64,000 nucleotides of DNA from Microcella sp. (GCF_025808395.1 NZ_CP075524.1:992001-1056000); one strand, 5' to 3'. Shown: positions 42,769 through 51,608, counted from the first letter of the stretch. The notes: a model not told the origin generated them from the letters alone. Program-made: numbers and translations.

Positions 42769-44072
42769 AGGCCACCGACCTCGTGCGCACCGCTGTGGCC
42801 AACACCTTTCGCTCACGCCTTCGCACCACGCTCACCGTGCTCGCCCTGTTCGTCGGAGCCTTCACGCTCACCCTGACGACCGCGCTCGGCGCAGGAGTCT
42901 CGAACTACATCGAGACGCAAGTGAACTCGTTCGCCGCCGACGACGTGCTGCTCGTGCAGGCCACCGCCGACGCTACGGCGGCCCTGCAGAATGATGGGCC
43001 GGCCGAGTGGAATGCCGAGACCTCGACCTCGACGAGTTCGCAGCCAGGTGGAGCACCGCTGGCCGCTGCTCAGGCAGAACCGCTGAGCGATGACGACCTC
43101 GACACGATTCGTGCCATCACGGGCATCAACGGCATCGACCCGGTGCGCTCTGTCTCTACCGACTGGGTGCAGCACTCATCGAGCGCCAAGTACGAGTTCA
43201 GCGTGAACCCGCAGTCGGCGGTCACCATCGCCGACCTCGATGCCGGAGACCAGCTCGATCACTCGACGAGCAGCCTGCAGGTCGTGCTGCCCAACGACTA
43301 CCTCGAGGCACTCGGCTTCGAGACCGCGAACGACGCCGTCGGCGCAGAGGTGACGATCGGGATGACCGACATCACCGGCACTGCGCACGAGCTCATCGCC
43401 GAGGTGGTCGGCGTCAGCCGCTCGAGCCTCTTCGCGAGCGGTGCTGGAGCGAACAATGCTCTCGTCACCGAGTTGGCAGAACTTCGCACGGCAGGCATCG
43501 ACGGCGCTCAGCAGAACTCGGTCATCGCCATCGCCTACCTCGAGAGTGGCCTGACCGCCGCTGACATCGACGCCGTGAAGAGCGAGCTCGCCGATGCCGG
43601 CTTCAGTGCGCAGACCATCGAAGACCAGCTCGGCATCGTGACCACGATCATCGCCGGCATCACGGGCGTGCTCAACGCGTTCGCGATCGTCGCGCTCATC
43701 GCGGCGGCGTTCGGAATCGTCAACACCCTGCTCATGAGCGTGCAAGAACGAACTCGCGAGATCGGGCTCATGAAGGCCATGGGCATGGGCAGCGGACGCA
43801 TCTTCACGCTCTTCAGCCTCGAGGCGGTGGCCATCGGCATCATCGGCAGCGTGCTCGGGGTGGGCACCGCGATGCTCGCCGGGGCTGGTCTGAGCTCTGC
43901 GCTGTCGGCCGGGCTGCTCGCCGACCTCGAAGGGCTGACCCTGTTCATGTTCGAACCGCTCAGTCTGCTGGGCGTGGTGGCTCTCATCAGCACCATCGCG
44001 TTCGTCTCGGGAGCGCTGCCGGCGAGTCGAGCGGCTCGCCAGCGACCGATCGAGTCTCTGCGATACGAATGA
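42765..44072 (+). CDS. MacB/FtsX-family ABC permease
   Basis: 435 residues: one N-terminal transmembrane helix (about residues 20-42), a large extracellular MacB periplasmic-core-like domain (about 45-295), then three helices (IIAGITGVLNAFAIVALIAAAFGIVNTLLMSVQERTREIGLMKAMG is the conserved FtsX junction). Typical of mechanotransmission exporters acting on peptides, lipoproteins or antibiotics. The three lipoprotein genes divergent from it are candidate partners or cargo. Confidence 0.92.
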   Translation: MKATDLVRTAVANTFRSRLRTTLTVLALFVGAFTLTLTTALGAGVSNYIETQVNSFAADDVLLVQATADATAALQNDGPAEWNAETSTSTSSQPGGAPLAAAQAEPLSDDDLDTIRAITGINGIDPVRSVSTDWVQHSSSAKYEFSVNPQSAVTIADLDAGDQLDHSTSSLQVVLPNDYLEALGFETANDAVGAEVTIGMTDITGTAHELIAEVVGVSRSSLFASGAGANNALVTELAELRTAGIDGAQQNSVIAIAYLESGLTAADIDAVKSELADAGFSAQTIEDQLGIVTTIIAGITGVLNAFAIVALIAAAFGIVNTLLMSVQERTREIGLMKAMGMGSGRIFTLFSLEAVAIGIIGSVLGVGTAMLAGAGLSSALSAGLLADLEGLTLFMFEPLSLLGVVALISTIAFVSGALPASRAARQRPIESLRYE

Positions 44073-44100
44073 TCACCCGGTGCCGCGAGAAGATAGAGCC

Positions 44101-44772
44101 ATGAGCGACGACGGAGGGCAGCGCGCCCGGACGAGCGCGCAACCCTCTCGCGGCACGGCGACGGCGCTGCGCATCGAGCGCAGCGCCGTCGCGCTCGTGG
44201 TGCAGCACGGGTTCGACGACACGACCGTCGACATGATCTGCGCAGATGCGGGCGTCTCGCAACGCACCTTCTTCAACCACTTCGCCACGAAAGACGCCGC
44301 CGTCATCGGCACGGCAGAGCCGCGCCTCGACGAGCAGCGGGTGCGAGCGTTCATCGCCTCGAACGACGCCAACATCTTGGCCGAGGCGACGACGCTGGTC
44401 TCGGTAGCGATGATGGACGCCGCAGCCGACCACGAGCTTCTCGCAGCCCGCATGCGCGCCATCACCTCGAGCCCGGTGCTCATGCAGCGCCAACTCGAAC
44501 GGTTCTCGGCCATCGAGACCGAGCTCGCCGAGGTGATCCACTACCGCCTGGTGAGAGTGTCGCCTGCTGATGAGTCTGCCGAACGACTCGCCGAGCAGTC
44601 GCGGCTCACCGCGATGCTGCTCGCCGGAGCCATGCGCTACTCGGCGGGACGAGTGATGCAGGCCGCTCCCGGCTCGGTATCAGACGCACTCGACGACACG
44701 CGCCAACTGCTCATCGACCTTCTGCCCAAACTCAGCGGCGGCGCTTCTGCCACCACTCGACGAGATAGCTGA
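44101..44772 (+). CDS. TetR-family regulator of the MacB-like exporter
   Basis: 223 residues; HTH IERSAVALVVQHGFDDTTVDMICADAGVSQRTFFNHFATKD with the FFNHF recognition helix characteristic of a TetR group that binds TGCAGTnACTGCA-like sites. Such sites lie at the operon promoter, about 2.1 kb upstream. Third gene of the operon. The 3' end overlaps a small convergent gene. Confidence 0.9.
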   Translation: MSDDGGQRARTSAQPSRGTATALRIERSAVALVVQHGFDDTTVDMICADAGVSQRTFFNHFATKDAAVIGTAEPRLDEQRVRAFIASNDANILAEATTLVSVAMMDAAADHELLAARMRAITSSPVLMQRQLERFSAIETELAEVIHYRLVRVSPADESAERLAEQSRLTAMLLAGAMRYSAGRVMQAAPGSVSDALDDTRQLLIDLLPKLSGGASATTRRDS

Positions 44773-44935
44773 GCACGATCGCGGCGACACCCAGCACGAC
44801 GATCACCCGGAAGACACCGCGCAACGGCCCGAGCAGGTTGGTGAATGCCAGCACCAGCAGGCCAATGACGGCGATCGCGATCACGAGCCGCACGGTGCTC
44901 ACTCGAGTCAGCGGCCCTGTTGCTCGAGGTGTCAC
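44732..44935 (-). CDS. Small two-helix membrane protein
   Basis: About 67 residues from a GTG at 44935: a short polar N-terminus and two predicted transmembrane helices (LVIAIAVIGLLVLAF; VFRVIVVLGVAAIVLSYLV), then a basic end WWQKRRR. A GGAGGG stretch lies only two bases before the start, so the start may be slightly different. Overlaps the convergent TetR gene by 41 bases. No family recognised. Confidence 0.55.
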   Translation of the reverse strand: MTPRATGPLTRVSTVRLVIAIAVIGLLVLAFTNLLGPLRGVFRVIVVLGVAAIVLSYLVEWWQKRRR

Positions 44936-45045
44936 CCCTCCATCGTGGCATGGAGCAGTCGGGAGCATGACCAGGCGGTCGCACCTGGGCGTGCTCGCGA
45001 CTGCTATATCGTCGAGCCATCGGCCCGACGAACGAGGAGACGGCA

Positions 45046-46785
45046 GTGAGCACAGAGCCCGGCAATCACCCGGATTCTGAACCCACGGCACGGCCATGGG
45101 TGCCCCCAGAGCCACTCGAGACGAGCCTTTCGGTCACCGCGCGAACGGCGAGCCCAGAGCAGTCATCGACCGCGACGACATCGTCACCAGGTACTGCCGA
45201 CCAGCCACCGCGCTCTGCCGCACGCCGCAGAGTGCTCGCCGTCGGCATCACCGCGGCGTCGCTCGGTCTGATCGCCGCGATCGTCGCACTCGGTGTCGGA
45301 CTGTCTGCGGCCATCACCGCCGCGATCGGCGGATCGACCACCATCGCCGAGCCACTCATGGTCGGTGCACCGGGCAACCCGGCGCCACTCGAAGCCACCG
45401 ACTGCGACGACCCGTGCTTCGGCGACGATCACCTCTACGAAGCCCGCCTCGACGCGAGCGAGTTCGCGCGCCTCGGCACGCCGCTCGTGCTCGACCCCGA
45501 CTTCTGGTATGCCGAGACCTCGCCCGTCGAGCAGTACGACCAGACGATCGACTACTGGCGCAGCAGCCGATTGACTCCCGACACCTGTCTCTTCACCGCC
45601 ACAGAGACCCCGACAATCATCACCGCGGGTGAGCGACCCGTCGACCGTGATGCGATCCACTGGCTCGCGAGCTTCGAAAGCGAAGGCGGCCACTCGATGG
45701 CGGTGCGCGCTCTGCGGATGTTCCCCTCGGCTGACGCAGCAGGCGCACACCTGCGTCAGTTGCACGAGCGCGTGCCGAACTGCGTGCAGTACGGTGCCGA
45801 CGGTCTCGGCGCAGGGTGGAGCACGACCGTCACTCCCATGCCTGCGCTCGAGCTGCCGCCCACTGTCGCAGCAGTCGGTTGGGTTGAGACCCTCAGCGGG
45901 AATGGCAGGTACTACGCCGTCGACATACTGCGCTCGAACGCGGTCATACGGCTCAGCGTGCTGACCGACAACAGCGTCTCAGAAGCGGCGTTCCGCACCC
46001 TCGCCCAGACCGTGGCAGTCGATCTCGCCGGCTGGCCGCTCGAGGTCGACGGCGGGTGGGGCTCTGAAGGCAGGCCCGCTCCGGGCTTTCAGCCCGAAGA
46101 CGGGCAGCCGCTGAGTGATCGTGAACCCTGCCGAGGGCAGTGCAGCACCGTCGACCAGGCCATGACCCTCGCCCCCACCGCAGCCGACCTGGCAGCGCTC
46201 GGTCTCACTCGCGTCGGCGATGCCCAGCCGGTCGGAGACACTGCAGGGGCCGCACTCGATGCTCGGCAAGCCATCGAGACCACTAACGCGCAGTGCCGCT
46301 TCGCGCTCGGCATCGAGCCTGTGGTGCGCGGCAACCCCGCTGCCGCGTCAGGGGCACGCCTCGACGAGCTCGTCGATCTGGGGCGCTACGAGCGCTCGGG
46401 CACGAGCATCCGGATCGTCGCACGCGTCTTCGAGAACCCGCAGCGTGCCGAGGCATACGCCGCCGCCGCCGGGTACGCGCTGAACCTGTGCAGCCGGCAG
46501 ACCCTGTCGAGCCCCAACGGCGAGGTGCTCGTCACGATGCTGCAGGCGAAGATCGTCGGCTACGACTCGAGCAGCGACCCGATTCGCGCTGAGCGCCCTG
46601 TGACCCACATCGGCTGGCAGCACGCAGGCGGTCGCAGCGACCGCGGGCACGACCTGCAGTACGGCAACGTCGTCGTACGAGTCGTCATCGACGGCGAGAA
46701 CGCGCAGCCGATGACCGAGAGTGAGGTCTCGCGCCTGTTGCTGCCGATGATCGATCGGCTGCAGGTACTCGCCCCGAGCACCTAA
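45046..46785 (+). CDS. Exported membrane-anchored protein with duplicated sensor-like domain
   Basis: 579 residues: a Pro/Thr/Ser-rich cytoplasmic N-terminus (about 1-60), one transmembrane helix (about 63-95), then a large extracellular part. Two halves repeat a common pattern: a Cys-Arg/Leu-Phe strand, a RxF segment followed by a helix, a second Cys, a V(A)GW-type turn and a terminal VVR/VIR strand with LQ or LA ending. The pattern recalls PknH-like extracellular sensor domains, but no kinase is present. GTG start with GAGGAG seven bases upstream. Function unknown. Confidence 0.8.
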   Translation: MSTEPGNHPDSEPTARPWVPPEPLETSLSVTARTASPEQSSTATTSSPGTADQPPRSAARRRVLAVGITAASLGLIAAIVALGVGLSAAITAAIGGSTTIAEPLMVGAPGNPAPLEATDCDDPCFGDDHLYEARLDASEFARLGTPLVLDPDFWYAETSPVEQYDQTIDYWRSSRLTPDTCLFTATETPTIITAGERPVDRDAIHWLASFESEGGHSMAVRALRMFPSADAAGAHLRQLHERVPNCVQYGADGLGAGWSTTVTPMPALELPPTVAAVGWVETLSGNGRYYAVDILRSNAVIRLSVLTDNSVSEAAFRTLAQTVAVDLAGWPLEVDGGWGSEGRPAPGFQPEDGQPLSDREPCRGQCSTVDQAMTLAPTAADLAALGLTRVGDAQPVGDTAGAALDARQAIETTNAQCRFALGIEPVVRGNPAAASGARLDELVDLGRYERSGTSIRIVARVFENPQRAEAYAAAAGYALNLCSRQTLSSPNGEVLVTMLQAKIVGYDSSSDPIRAERPVTHIGWQHAGGRSDRGHDLQYGNVVVRVVIDGENAQPMTESEVSRLLLPMIDRLQVLAPST

Positions 46786-46798
46786 GCCGCGCGAACCA

Positions 46799-46835
46799 CG
46801 AAGGCCGCCACCCGACGCATCGGGGGCGGCCTTCG
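46799..46835. terminator. Bidirectional terminator hairpin
   Basis: CGAAGGCCGCC and GGCGGCCTTCG form an outer 11-bp stem; CCCGA/TCGGG continues it with one bulged A and a CGCA loop. Between the convergent ends of the exported protein gene and rpsO. Confidence 0.8.
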
Positions 46836-46887
46836 CAGAAGAAGTTCGCGGTGTCTCTCGACGACGCGCTAGCGCACAGGAGTGAGG

Positions 46888-47157
46888 CTAGCGGCGCAGT
46901 CCCAGTCGCTCGATCAGCGAGCGGTAGCGCTCGATGTCGATGTCGGCCAGGTAGCCCAGCAGACGGCGACGCTGCCCGACGAGCAGCAGCAGGCCACGAC
47001 GTGAGTGGTGGTCGTGCTTGTGCTCTTTCAGGTGCTCCGTGAGGTCTTTGATGCGACGCGTGAGCATCGCCACCTGAACCTCAGGGGACCCAGTGTCACC
47101 GGGATGGGTTGCGTATTCGTCGATGATCGCCTTCTTGACGTCTGATTCCAGTGCCAT
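46888..47157 (-). CDS. rpsO: 30S ribosomal protein S15
   Basis: 89 residues, the standard length, with the S15 signature LTRRIKDLTEHLKEHKHDHHSRRGLLLLVGQRRRLLGYL. Binds 16S rRNA helices in the central domain. The ATG at 47157 is preferred; the frame upstream is not homologous. Normally followed by pnp on the same strand; here pnp lies after about 7.4 kb of other genes. Confidence 0.98.
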   Translation of the reverse strand: MALESDVKKAIIDEYATHPGDTGSPEVQVAMLTRRIKDLTEHLKEHKHDHHSRRGLLLLVGQRRRLLGYLADIDIERYRSLIERLGLRR

Positions 47158-47270
47158 AGATGGGACCCCCTTCTCTGCTCGTTGCGCGGCGCCCGCAGCA
47201 GGATGCTCGAGCTCTCTTTCTCCGCGGCCGTTAGACGGCAACCTTCAGATACTACCAGGGTCTCGCAGAC

Positions 47271-47444
47271 TCACGACTTGCGGCGATTGCTGAGCCAGCG
47301 CAGTAACAGGTATCCCAGAACGACCGCGATCACAGCCGCGAGCATCAACTTGACGACGACGACGAGAGCGCTGAACAGCACCTCGACGACCCACCACGAG
47401 ACGAGGAAGAACAGAATTGTGACGACCGGGTTTGGAACGCACAT
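47271..47444 (-). CDS. 57-residue membrane protein
   Basis: Begins MCVPNPVVTILFFLVSW; two closely spaced hydrophobic stretches (about residues 7-30 and 32-49) and a basic C-terminus RWLSNRRKS. It contains a TTA leucine codon, rare in this high-GC genome. The ATG at 47444 has no evident ribosome binding site. Upstream of rpsO on the same strand. No family recognised; real by composition (strong hydrophobic pattern), but unproven. Confidence 0.5.
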   Translation of the reverse strand: MCVPNPVVTILFFLVSWWVVEVLFSALVVVVKLMLAAVIAVVLGYLLLRWLSNRRKS

Positions 47445-47472
47445 CTATATGTGGTGCAAGGCCAATCTCATA

Positions 47473-47495
47473 GCCGCCCAGCACTCCCGGGCGGC
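47473..47495. other. Hairpin in the rpsO-side intergenic region
   Basis: GCCGCCC and GGGCGGC form a 7-bp stem with a 9-base loop between the divergent 57-residue protein and PPOX genes. Role unknown. Confidence 0.35.
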
Positions 47496-47605
47496 GAGGC
47501 CATGCGGTTCAGGACCTTCGGCCCTACACACTCGCGCGTGAACGGAGTGAGATGAAGAACTCGACAGTGCCGTGACGAACGGTGCCGTGCAGAAGGGACT
47601 CGATC

Positions 47606-48028
47606 GTGGTCATGGGATTCGGAGGCGTCACCGAGCTAGCTGCTGACGACTGCTGGAGCCTCTTGCGCGACCACTCACTCGGACGCATCGCGGCGAGCGC
47701 GGCCGGCACTGTCGACATCTTTCCGGTCAACTACGCCGTCGACGATCAGTCGATCGTCTTCCGCACCGCGCCGGGCACGAAGCTGCTCGAGCTCGCCATC
47801 AACGACCGCGTCGCGTTCGAAATAGACGGGCGCTCGGCGACAGAGGCCTTCAGCATCGTCGTCAAGGGCGTCGCCGAGCGCCTCGAGCGGCAGACCGAGA
47901 TCGATGAGGCAGAGAAGCTCGGCTTGACGCCCTGGATTCCGACCCTGAAGTACCGCTGGGTGCGCATTCACGCGACCGAGGTGACGGGCAGGAGATTCGC
48001 TCTAGGGCCCGAGCCCGAGCGCGTCTAG
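47606..48028 (+). CDS. Pyridoxamine 5'-phosphate oxidase family protein
   Basis: 140 residues with the split-barrel flavin-binding pattern (DHSLGRIAASAAGTVDIFPVNYAVDDQSIVFRTAPGTKL, WVRIHATEVTGRRF). These small PPOX-like proteins bind FMN or F420; the substrate is unknown. GTG at 47606 with AAGGGA seven bases upstream is preferred over an ATG two codons inside. Confidence 0.85.
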   Translation: MVMGFGGVTELAADDCWSLLRDHSLGRIAASAAGTVDIFPVNYAVDDQSIVFRTAPGTKLLELAINDRVAFEIDGRSATEAFSIVVKGVAERLERQTEIDEAEKLGLTPWIPTLKYRWVRIHATEVTGRRFALGPEPERV

Positions 48029-48085
48029 GCTGACGCCAGGCCGAGTCACTCGCTCGGCGCACCCCTCCGGAAAGCAGGAACCACC

Positions 48086-48670
48086 ATGGCTGCACCCAGC
48101 ACGGCTCCCTCACCCTTCGTCGTCGAGCGCGGCTTCGTCATCGCCTCGGCGATCTCGGCCATCGTTCTCGGCATCGTCGCCCTGATCTGGCCGGGCGCGA
48201 CGCTCTTGACCGTGGCACTGCTGTTCGGTGCGTTCTTGGTCGTCACCGGCATCTTCAGGCTCGTCATCGCCTTCACGAGCAACGCCCTCAGCGCAGGGCT
48301 GCGCTGGCTCGTCGGCATTCTCGGCGCCCTCGTCGTCATCGCCGGTGTGTTCGCGCTCGCCAACCCGCTGCTCTCGCTCGAGATTCTCGCCTACGTGATC
48401 GCCTTCGGCTGGATCTTCGACGGCATCGCGGCGATCGTGGCCGGTGTGCAGGGCACGTCGGCCACTCCGCGCTGGCTGGCCATCGTCTCGGGCGCAGTGT
48501 CGGTCATCGCCGGTGGCGTCATGCTCTTTCTGCCCGCGCTCGGCATCGCCACGCTCGTGCTCGTCGGCGGCTGGATTCTCATCGCGATCGGCATTGCGAC
48601 CTTCTTCACACTGCCGAAGAAGTCGGCCGACGCCGCAACGCCGGCCGTCAACGAGAGCGCGACTGCCTAG
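48086..48670 (+). CDS. HdeD family (DUF308) membrane protein
   Basis: 194 residues with six predicted helices arranged as repeated helix pairs, and the DUF308 feature of repeated WPG/NP breaks (ALIWPGATLLTVALLFGAFLVVTGIFRL). HdeD is linked to acid resistance in E. coli; in actinobacteria the role is unknown. Confidence 0.88.
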   Translation: MAAPSTAPSPFVVERGFVIASAISAIVLGIVALIWPGATLLTVALLFGAFLVVTGIFRLVIAFTSNALSAGLRWLVGILGALVVIAGVFALANPLLSLEILAYVIAFGWIFDGIAAIVAGVQGTSATPRWLAIVSGAVSVIAGGVMLFLPALGIATLVLVGGWILIAIGIATFFTLPKKSADAATPAVNESATA

Positions 48671-48685
48671 GCAGCGCGACTCGCG

Positions 48686-49438
48686 TCAGACGTCGAGGGC
48701 CCCGCGCACAATGGAGTTGCCAGAGTGCGTGGGGTCTCCGTCTACCGGCTCGGCGCTGATGTCGACGACCGAGAACCGAGTGAGATCGACCGTGGCCGGA
48801 ATCACGAACTCACCCGTCGGCCCATCGAGCAGCCCGAGGCTGATGAGACCGTCGACGCTCTCGGTGAGCAGCCACACTTCGCGCACGAGATCGTCGTCGA
48901 CGACAGCGTCGAGGGCGATGCGAATGACACGCTCGCCGTCAGCACGCTCGGCCACGGTCGCCTGACCGGCAGCACCGACCCAGTCGGGCAGAGCATCCAA
49001 CTGCGCCGATGCGACCGTGACTCCGGGATCACGGGGGGCACCCGCGCTCCACGAGAGCACGCCCGCCGTGACGAGGGCGGCCGCGGCTGCCGAGGCGAGC
49101 ACCGGGGCGATGAAGCGGCGGATGCCCGCTCGACGAGCACGCACGTCGTCGAGTCGCACGGGCTCGGCGACGACGGCCTCAACGTCAGCCACACGGTTCG
49201 GCACGACCCCGGCAGCAAGGCCCAACTCGGCGCTGATCGAGTTCCAGACGTGCGCGGGCGGCTCGGTGAGCTCGTGCTCGCCGACAGTCGAGCGCGCCAG
49301 CGTCACGGTCGACCGCAGTGCTTTGATCTCGAGGCGGCACGACTCGCACGATTCGAGGTGCCCACTCACCCTGGCATCGGCCACGGGTTCGCCGAGCGCG
49401 GTGAGCGCGGCGATCTCTGGGTCAAGATGCTGGTCCAT
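48686..49438 (-). CDS. Anti-sigma factor, RskA-like
   Basis: 250 residues: zinc-binding anti-sigma domain H27-x3-C31-x2-C34 (SGHLESCESCR), one transmembrane helix (about 108-130) and an extracellular RskA-type domain (DGERVIRIALDAVVDDDLVREVWLLTESVDGLISLGLLDG). Holds the cognate sigma factor inactive until proteolysis. Its start overlaps the sigma gene by 17 bases. Confidence 0.93.
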   Translation of the reverse strand: MDQHLDPEIAALTALGEPVADARVSGHLESCESCRLEIKALRSTVTLARSTVGEHELTEPPAHVWNSISAELGLAAGVVPNRVADVEAVVAEPVRLDDVRARRAGIRRFIAPVLASAAAAALVTAGVLSWSAGAPRDPGVTVASAQLDALPDWVGAAGQATVAERADGERVIRIALDAVVDDDLVREVWLLTESVDGLISLGLLDGPTGEFVIPATVDLTRFSVVDISAEPVDGDPTHSGNSIVRGALDV

Positions 49439-50063
49439 GGCTCACCTCCAAGCGGCCTCTGAGTTTGCTCAAGCTTCGTCTGATGTGCGACTTCACTGTT
49501 CCGACCGGCAGGTCGAGGCGCTCTGCGATCTGCACGTGCGTCAGGTCGTCGTAGAACGCCAGGTGCACCACGGTGCGGGGTATCGGGTCGAGTCGGGCGA
49601 TCTCGTCGGCGATGAGCAGTCGATCGGCGAGATCGACCTCGGCGCTCGGAACCGACTCTTCGGGAGCGAACGCCGCCGCCTGCTCGGCCAGCCTGCGCTC
49701 ACGCGCACGAGACTCGTGCATATCGGCAATGGTGTGCCGGGTGATGCCGACCAACCATGCCGAGACTGTCGCCCGCTCGGGGTCGAACCGCTCGCGCCCG
49801 CGCCACGCAGACACGAACACCTTCTGCGTGACGTCTTCGGCATCGGTCGCGTTGCCGAGCGATCGCAGTGCGAGCGAGTAGACCAACGACGACCACTGAC
49901 CGTAGATCTCAGCAAGAGCCTGCTCATCGCCGGCAGCGAAGCGTCGACCGATCGCGGTCGCGCTCTCGAGTGCCGTTGACATCGCTGCAGACCACCCTTG
50001 CGTCGAAGACCCGTCAGTGCGCTCGGCACCCATGGCGGTCATCGTAGCCGTCGCGGCTGTCAT
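49422..50063 (-). CDS. ECF (SigK-like) RNA polymerase sigma factor
   Basis: 213 residues with region 2 (LAEIYGQWSSLVYSLALRSLGNATDAEDVTQKVFVSAWRG) and region 4 (LDPIPRTVVHLAFYDDLTHVQIAERLDLPVGTVKSHIRRSLSKLR). ATG at 50063 overlaps the sortase stop (ATGA). Paired with the membrane anti-sigma gene downstream; the upstream sortase and DUF4397 genes are likely regulon members in the same operon. Confidence 0.93.
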   Translation of the reverse strand: MTAATATMTAMGAERTDGSSTQGWSAAMSTALESATAIGRRFAAGDEQALAEIYGQWSSLVYSLALRSLGNATDAEDVTQKVFVSAWRGRERFDPERATVSAWLVGITRHTIADMHESRARERRLAEQAAAFAPEESVPSAEVDLADRLLIADEIARLDPIPRTVVHLAFYDDLTHVQIAERLDLPVGTVKSHIRRSLSKLRGRLEVSHGPAS

Positions 50064-50686
50064 GTCACCTTCTCGGCCGTCACGATGTAGTTGTCGCGGT
50101 ACGACGAAGCCTGGGCGTTCCACTCGCCTCCGCACGTCACGAGCACGAGGTGCGGCTCGCCGACCCCCGTGAAGACCCTGTTGAGCGGCACCTCAGCCTT
50201 AGCGATGCGCTCGACCTCGGTCACTCGGTAGACGTGCTCGACGCCGCTGTCATCGATCACCGTGACCTGCATGCCGACTGCGGCCTCTCGCAACCTCGAG
50301 AACGGCCCCTTTCCCTCGGCGAGCGAGTCGACGTGGGCGGCGATGACCGTCGAGCCCTGCACGCTGTCGGGTGCTGAGCCGTAGGCGTACCACCCCGCGG
50401 TGAAGGGGCTGAAGGGCAGCGACATCTCGCCGATCTCGTCGAGGCCGTGAGGTTCGACCGGCATGTCGATCGACAGGTCTGGCATCGAGAGCCGAACCGG
50501 TGCGGTGAACGACTGGTTCAGCAGCGAGAGCGAGTCGGTGTTGAGTTCATTCGGCTGACTGGCGGGTGCAGGTGGTGACGACGCCGGCTCGACCGTGACC
50601 GGTGAGCACGCCGCCGCCACGGCCACGAGGCCGGCCGCGGCGAGAGCCGCCACGACCGACCTCGTGGATGAGTGCATGCGGTTCAT
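50060..50686 (-). CDS. Class F sortase with lipobox
   Basis: 208 residues. Sortase fold with the catalytic His in STVIAAHVDSLAEGKGPF, Cys in LVLVTCGGEWN and Arg in SSYRDNYIV. The N-terminus is a signal peptide ending AVAAACSP; C27 fits a lipobox, so this sortase may be lipid-anchored. No class-specific sorting substrate is certain; the DUF4397 protein six bases upstream is the obvious neighbour but lacks LPXTG. Confidence 0.9.
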   Translation of the reverse strand: MNRMHSSTRSVVAALAAAGLVAVAAACSPVTVEPASSPPAPASQPNELNTDSLSLLNQSFTAPVRLSMPDLSIDMPVEPHGLDEIGEMSLPFSPFTAGWYAYGSAPDSVQGSTVIAAHVDSLAEGKGPFSRLREAAVGMQVTVIDDSGVEHVYRVTEVERIAKAEVPLNRVFTGVGEPHLVLVTCGGEWNAQASSYRDNYIVTAEKVT

Positions 50687-50692
50687 CGTGCC

Positions 50693-51562
50693 TTAGCGGT
50701 TGACCGTCGCCGTGCGGGTGCGCACCACGAGAGCAGTACCGGCCATGAGCGCGAGCACGAGGGCCGCGATGCCGCCCAGGGCAGCCGCGTTGAGCGGAGC
50801 GCCCTCGTCGACCAGACCTGCCGTGCCACCGGGCACGCCGCTCGGCGTGGTGAGACCACCGAAGCTGAACACGACGGCACTGAAGTCGCCCTCAGTGTCA
50901 GGGCCGTAGGCGTGCACGAAGATGTTCGTGGCCGCGGGCAGGGTCACATCACCGAGCGAGATCGCCGGCGTTGCGGCGTCGACACCCGCGTAGACGTTGG
51001 GGTACGTCGCGGCAGGAACCTCGAGCACCGCCTGGTTGGGGTTCGCGAGGGGGCCCGCGAGCTCGGTGCCGTCAGAGTAGATGTTGACCGGCACGACGTC
51101 GGCGGTGTGGCGCACGGTGATGACACCGTTGCCGGCAGCCGCGGTGACCTGGTTCTCGAAGATCGAGACCGTGAAGGCTCCACCGATCGCGGGGTGGGCC
51201 ACGGCGGTGTACGACTTGTTCGCCGCGAGCGTCACGTCTTGGTTGAAGAGCTCGGTGGCGGTGCCCGCGAGCGTGATGGTCACGTTGTACGTTCCGGGAT
51301 CGAGGTTGCCGAGAGCGGCAACTGCGACGTTCGGGGCCGCAAGGCCGGGGCCAGCGGCCACACCCTCCGGCACACCGGGAAGATCGATGGCGCCGCCGGC
51401 GATCGAGATGTCGACCGTCGTGTCGGGGATTGTCGCGGTCGCGGGGAAGGCGTGGACCAGGTACAGGTCAGCCTTTCCGGCGTCGAACGCGTTCGCCGGA
51501 GCGGCGAAGCCAACGGTGGCGAGGGCGGCAACGCCCAGCCCCGCAAGAATGCGCTTGTGCAT
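50693..51562 (-). CDS. DUF4397 surface protein
   Basis: 289 residues: cleavable signal peptide (cut near AAPANA-FDA), two DUF4397 beta-domains (LYLVHAFPATATIPDTTVDISI; VRHTADVVPVNIYSDG), then a Gly-rich linker, a hydrophobic helix and the basic end RTRTATVNR. This tail looks like a cell-wall sorting or membrane anchor without an LPXTG box. ATG preceded by AGGAGG. First of the sortase/sigma/anti-sigma operon. Confidence 0.9.
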   Translation of the reverse strand: MHKRILAGLGVAALATVGFAAPANAFDAGKADLYLVHAFPATATIPDTTVDISIAGGAIDLPGVPEGVAAGPGLAAPNVAVAALGNLDPGTYNVTITLAGTATELFNQDVTLAANKSYTAVAHPAIGGAFTVSIFENQVTAAAGNGVITVRHTADVVPVNIYSDGTELAGPLANPNQAVLEVPAATYPNVYAGVDAATPAISLGDVTLPAATNIFVHAYGPDTEGDFSAVVFSFGGLTTPSGVPGGTAGLVDEGAPLNAAALGGIAALVLALMAGTALVVRTRTATVNR

Positions 51563-51580
51563 GGTTCCTCCTTGGTAGGT

Positions 51581-51608
51581 CTCCCGAGGGAGTGATCCCC
51601 TCTCGGGG
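51581..51608. other. Two adjacent short hairpins in the DUF4397 leader
   Basis: CTCCCGAGGGAG (51581-51592) and CCCCTCTCGGGG (51597-51608) are consecutive small inverted repeats just upstream of the ribosome binding site on the minus strand. They could influence translation or be operators. Confidence 0.4.
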
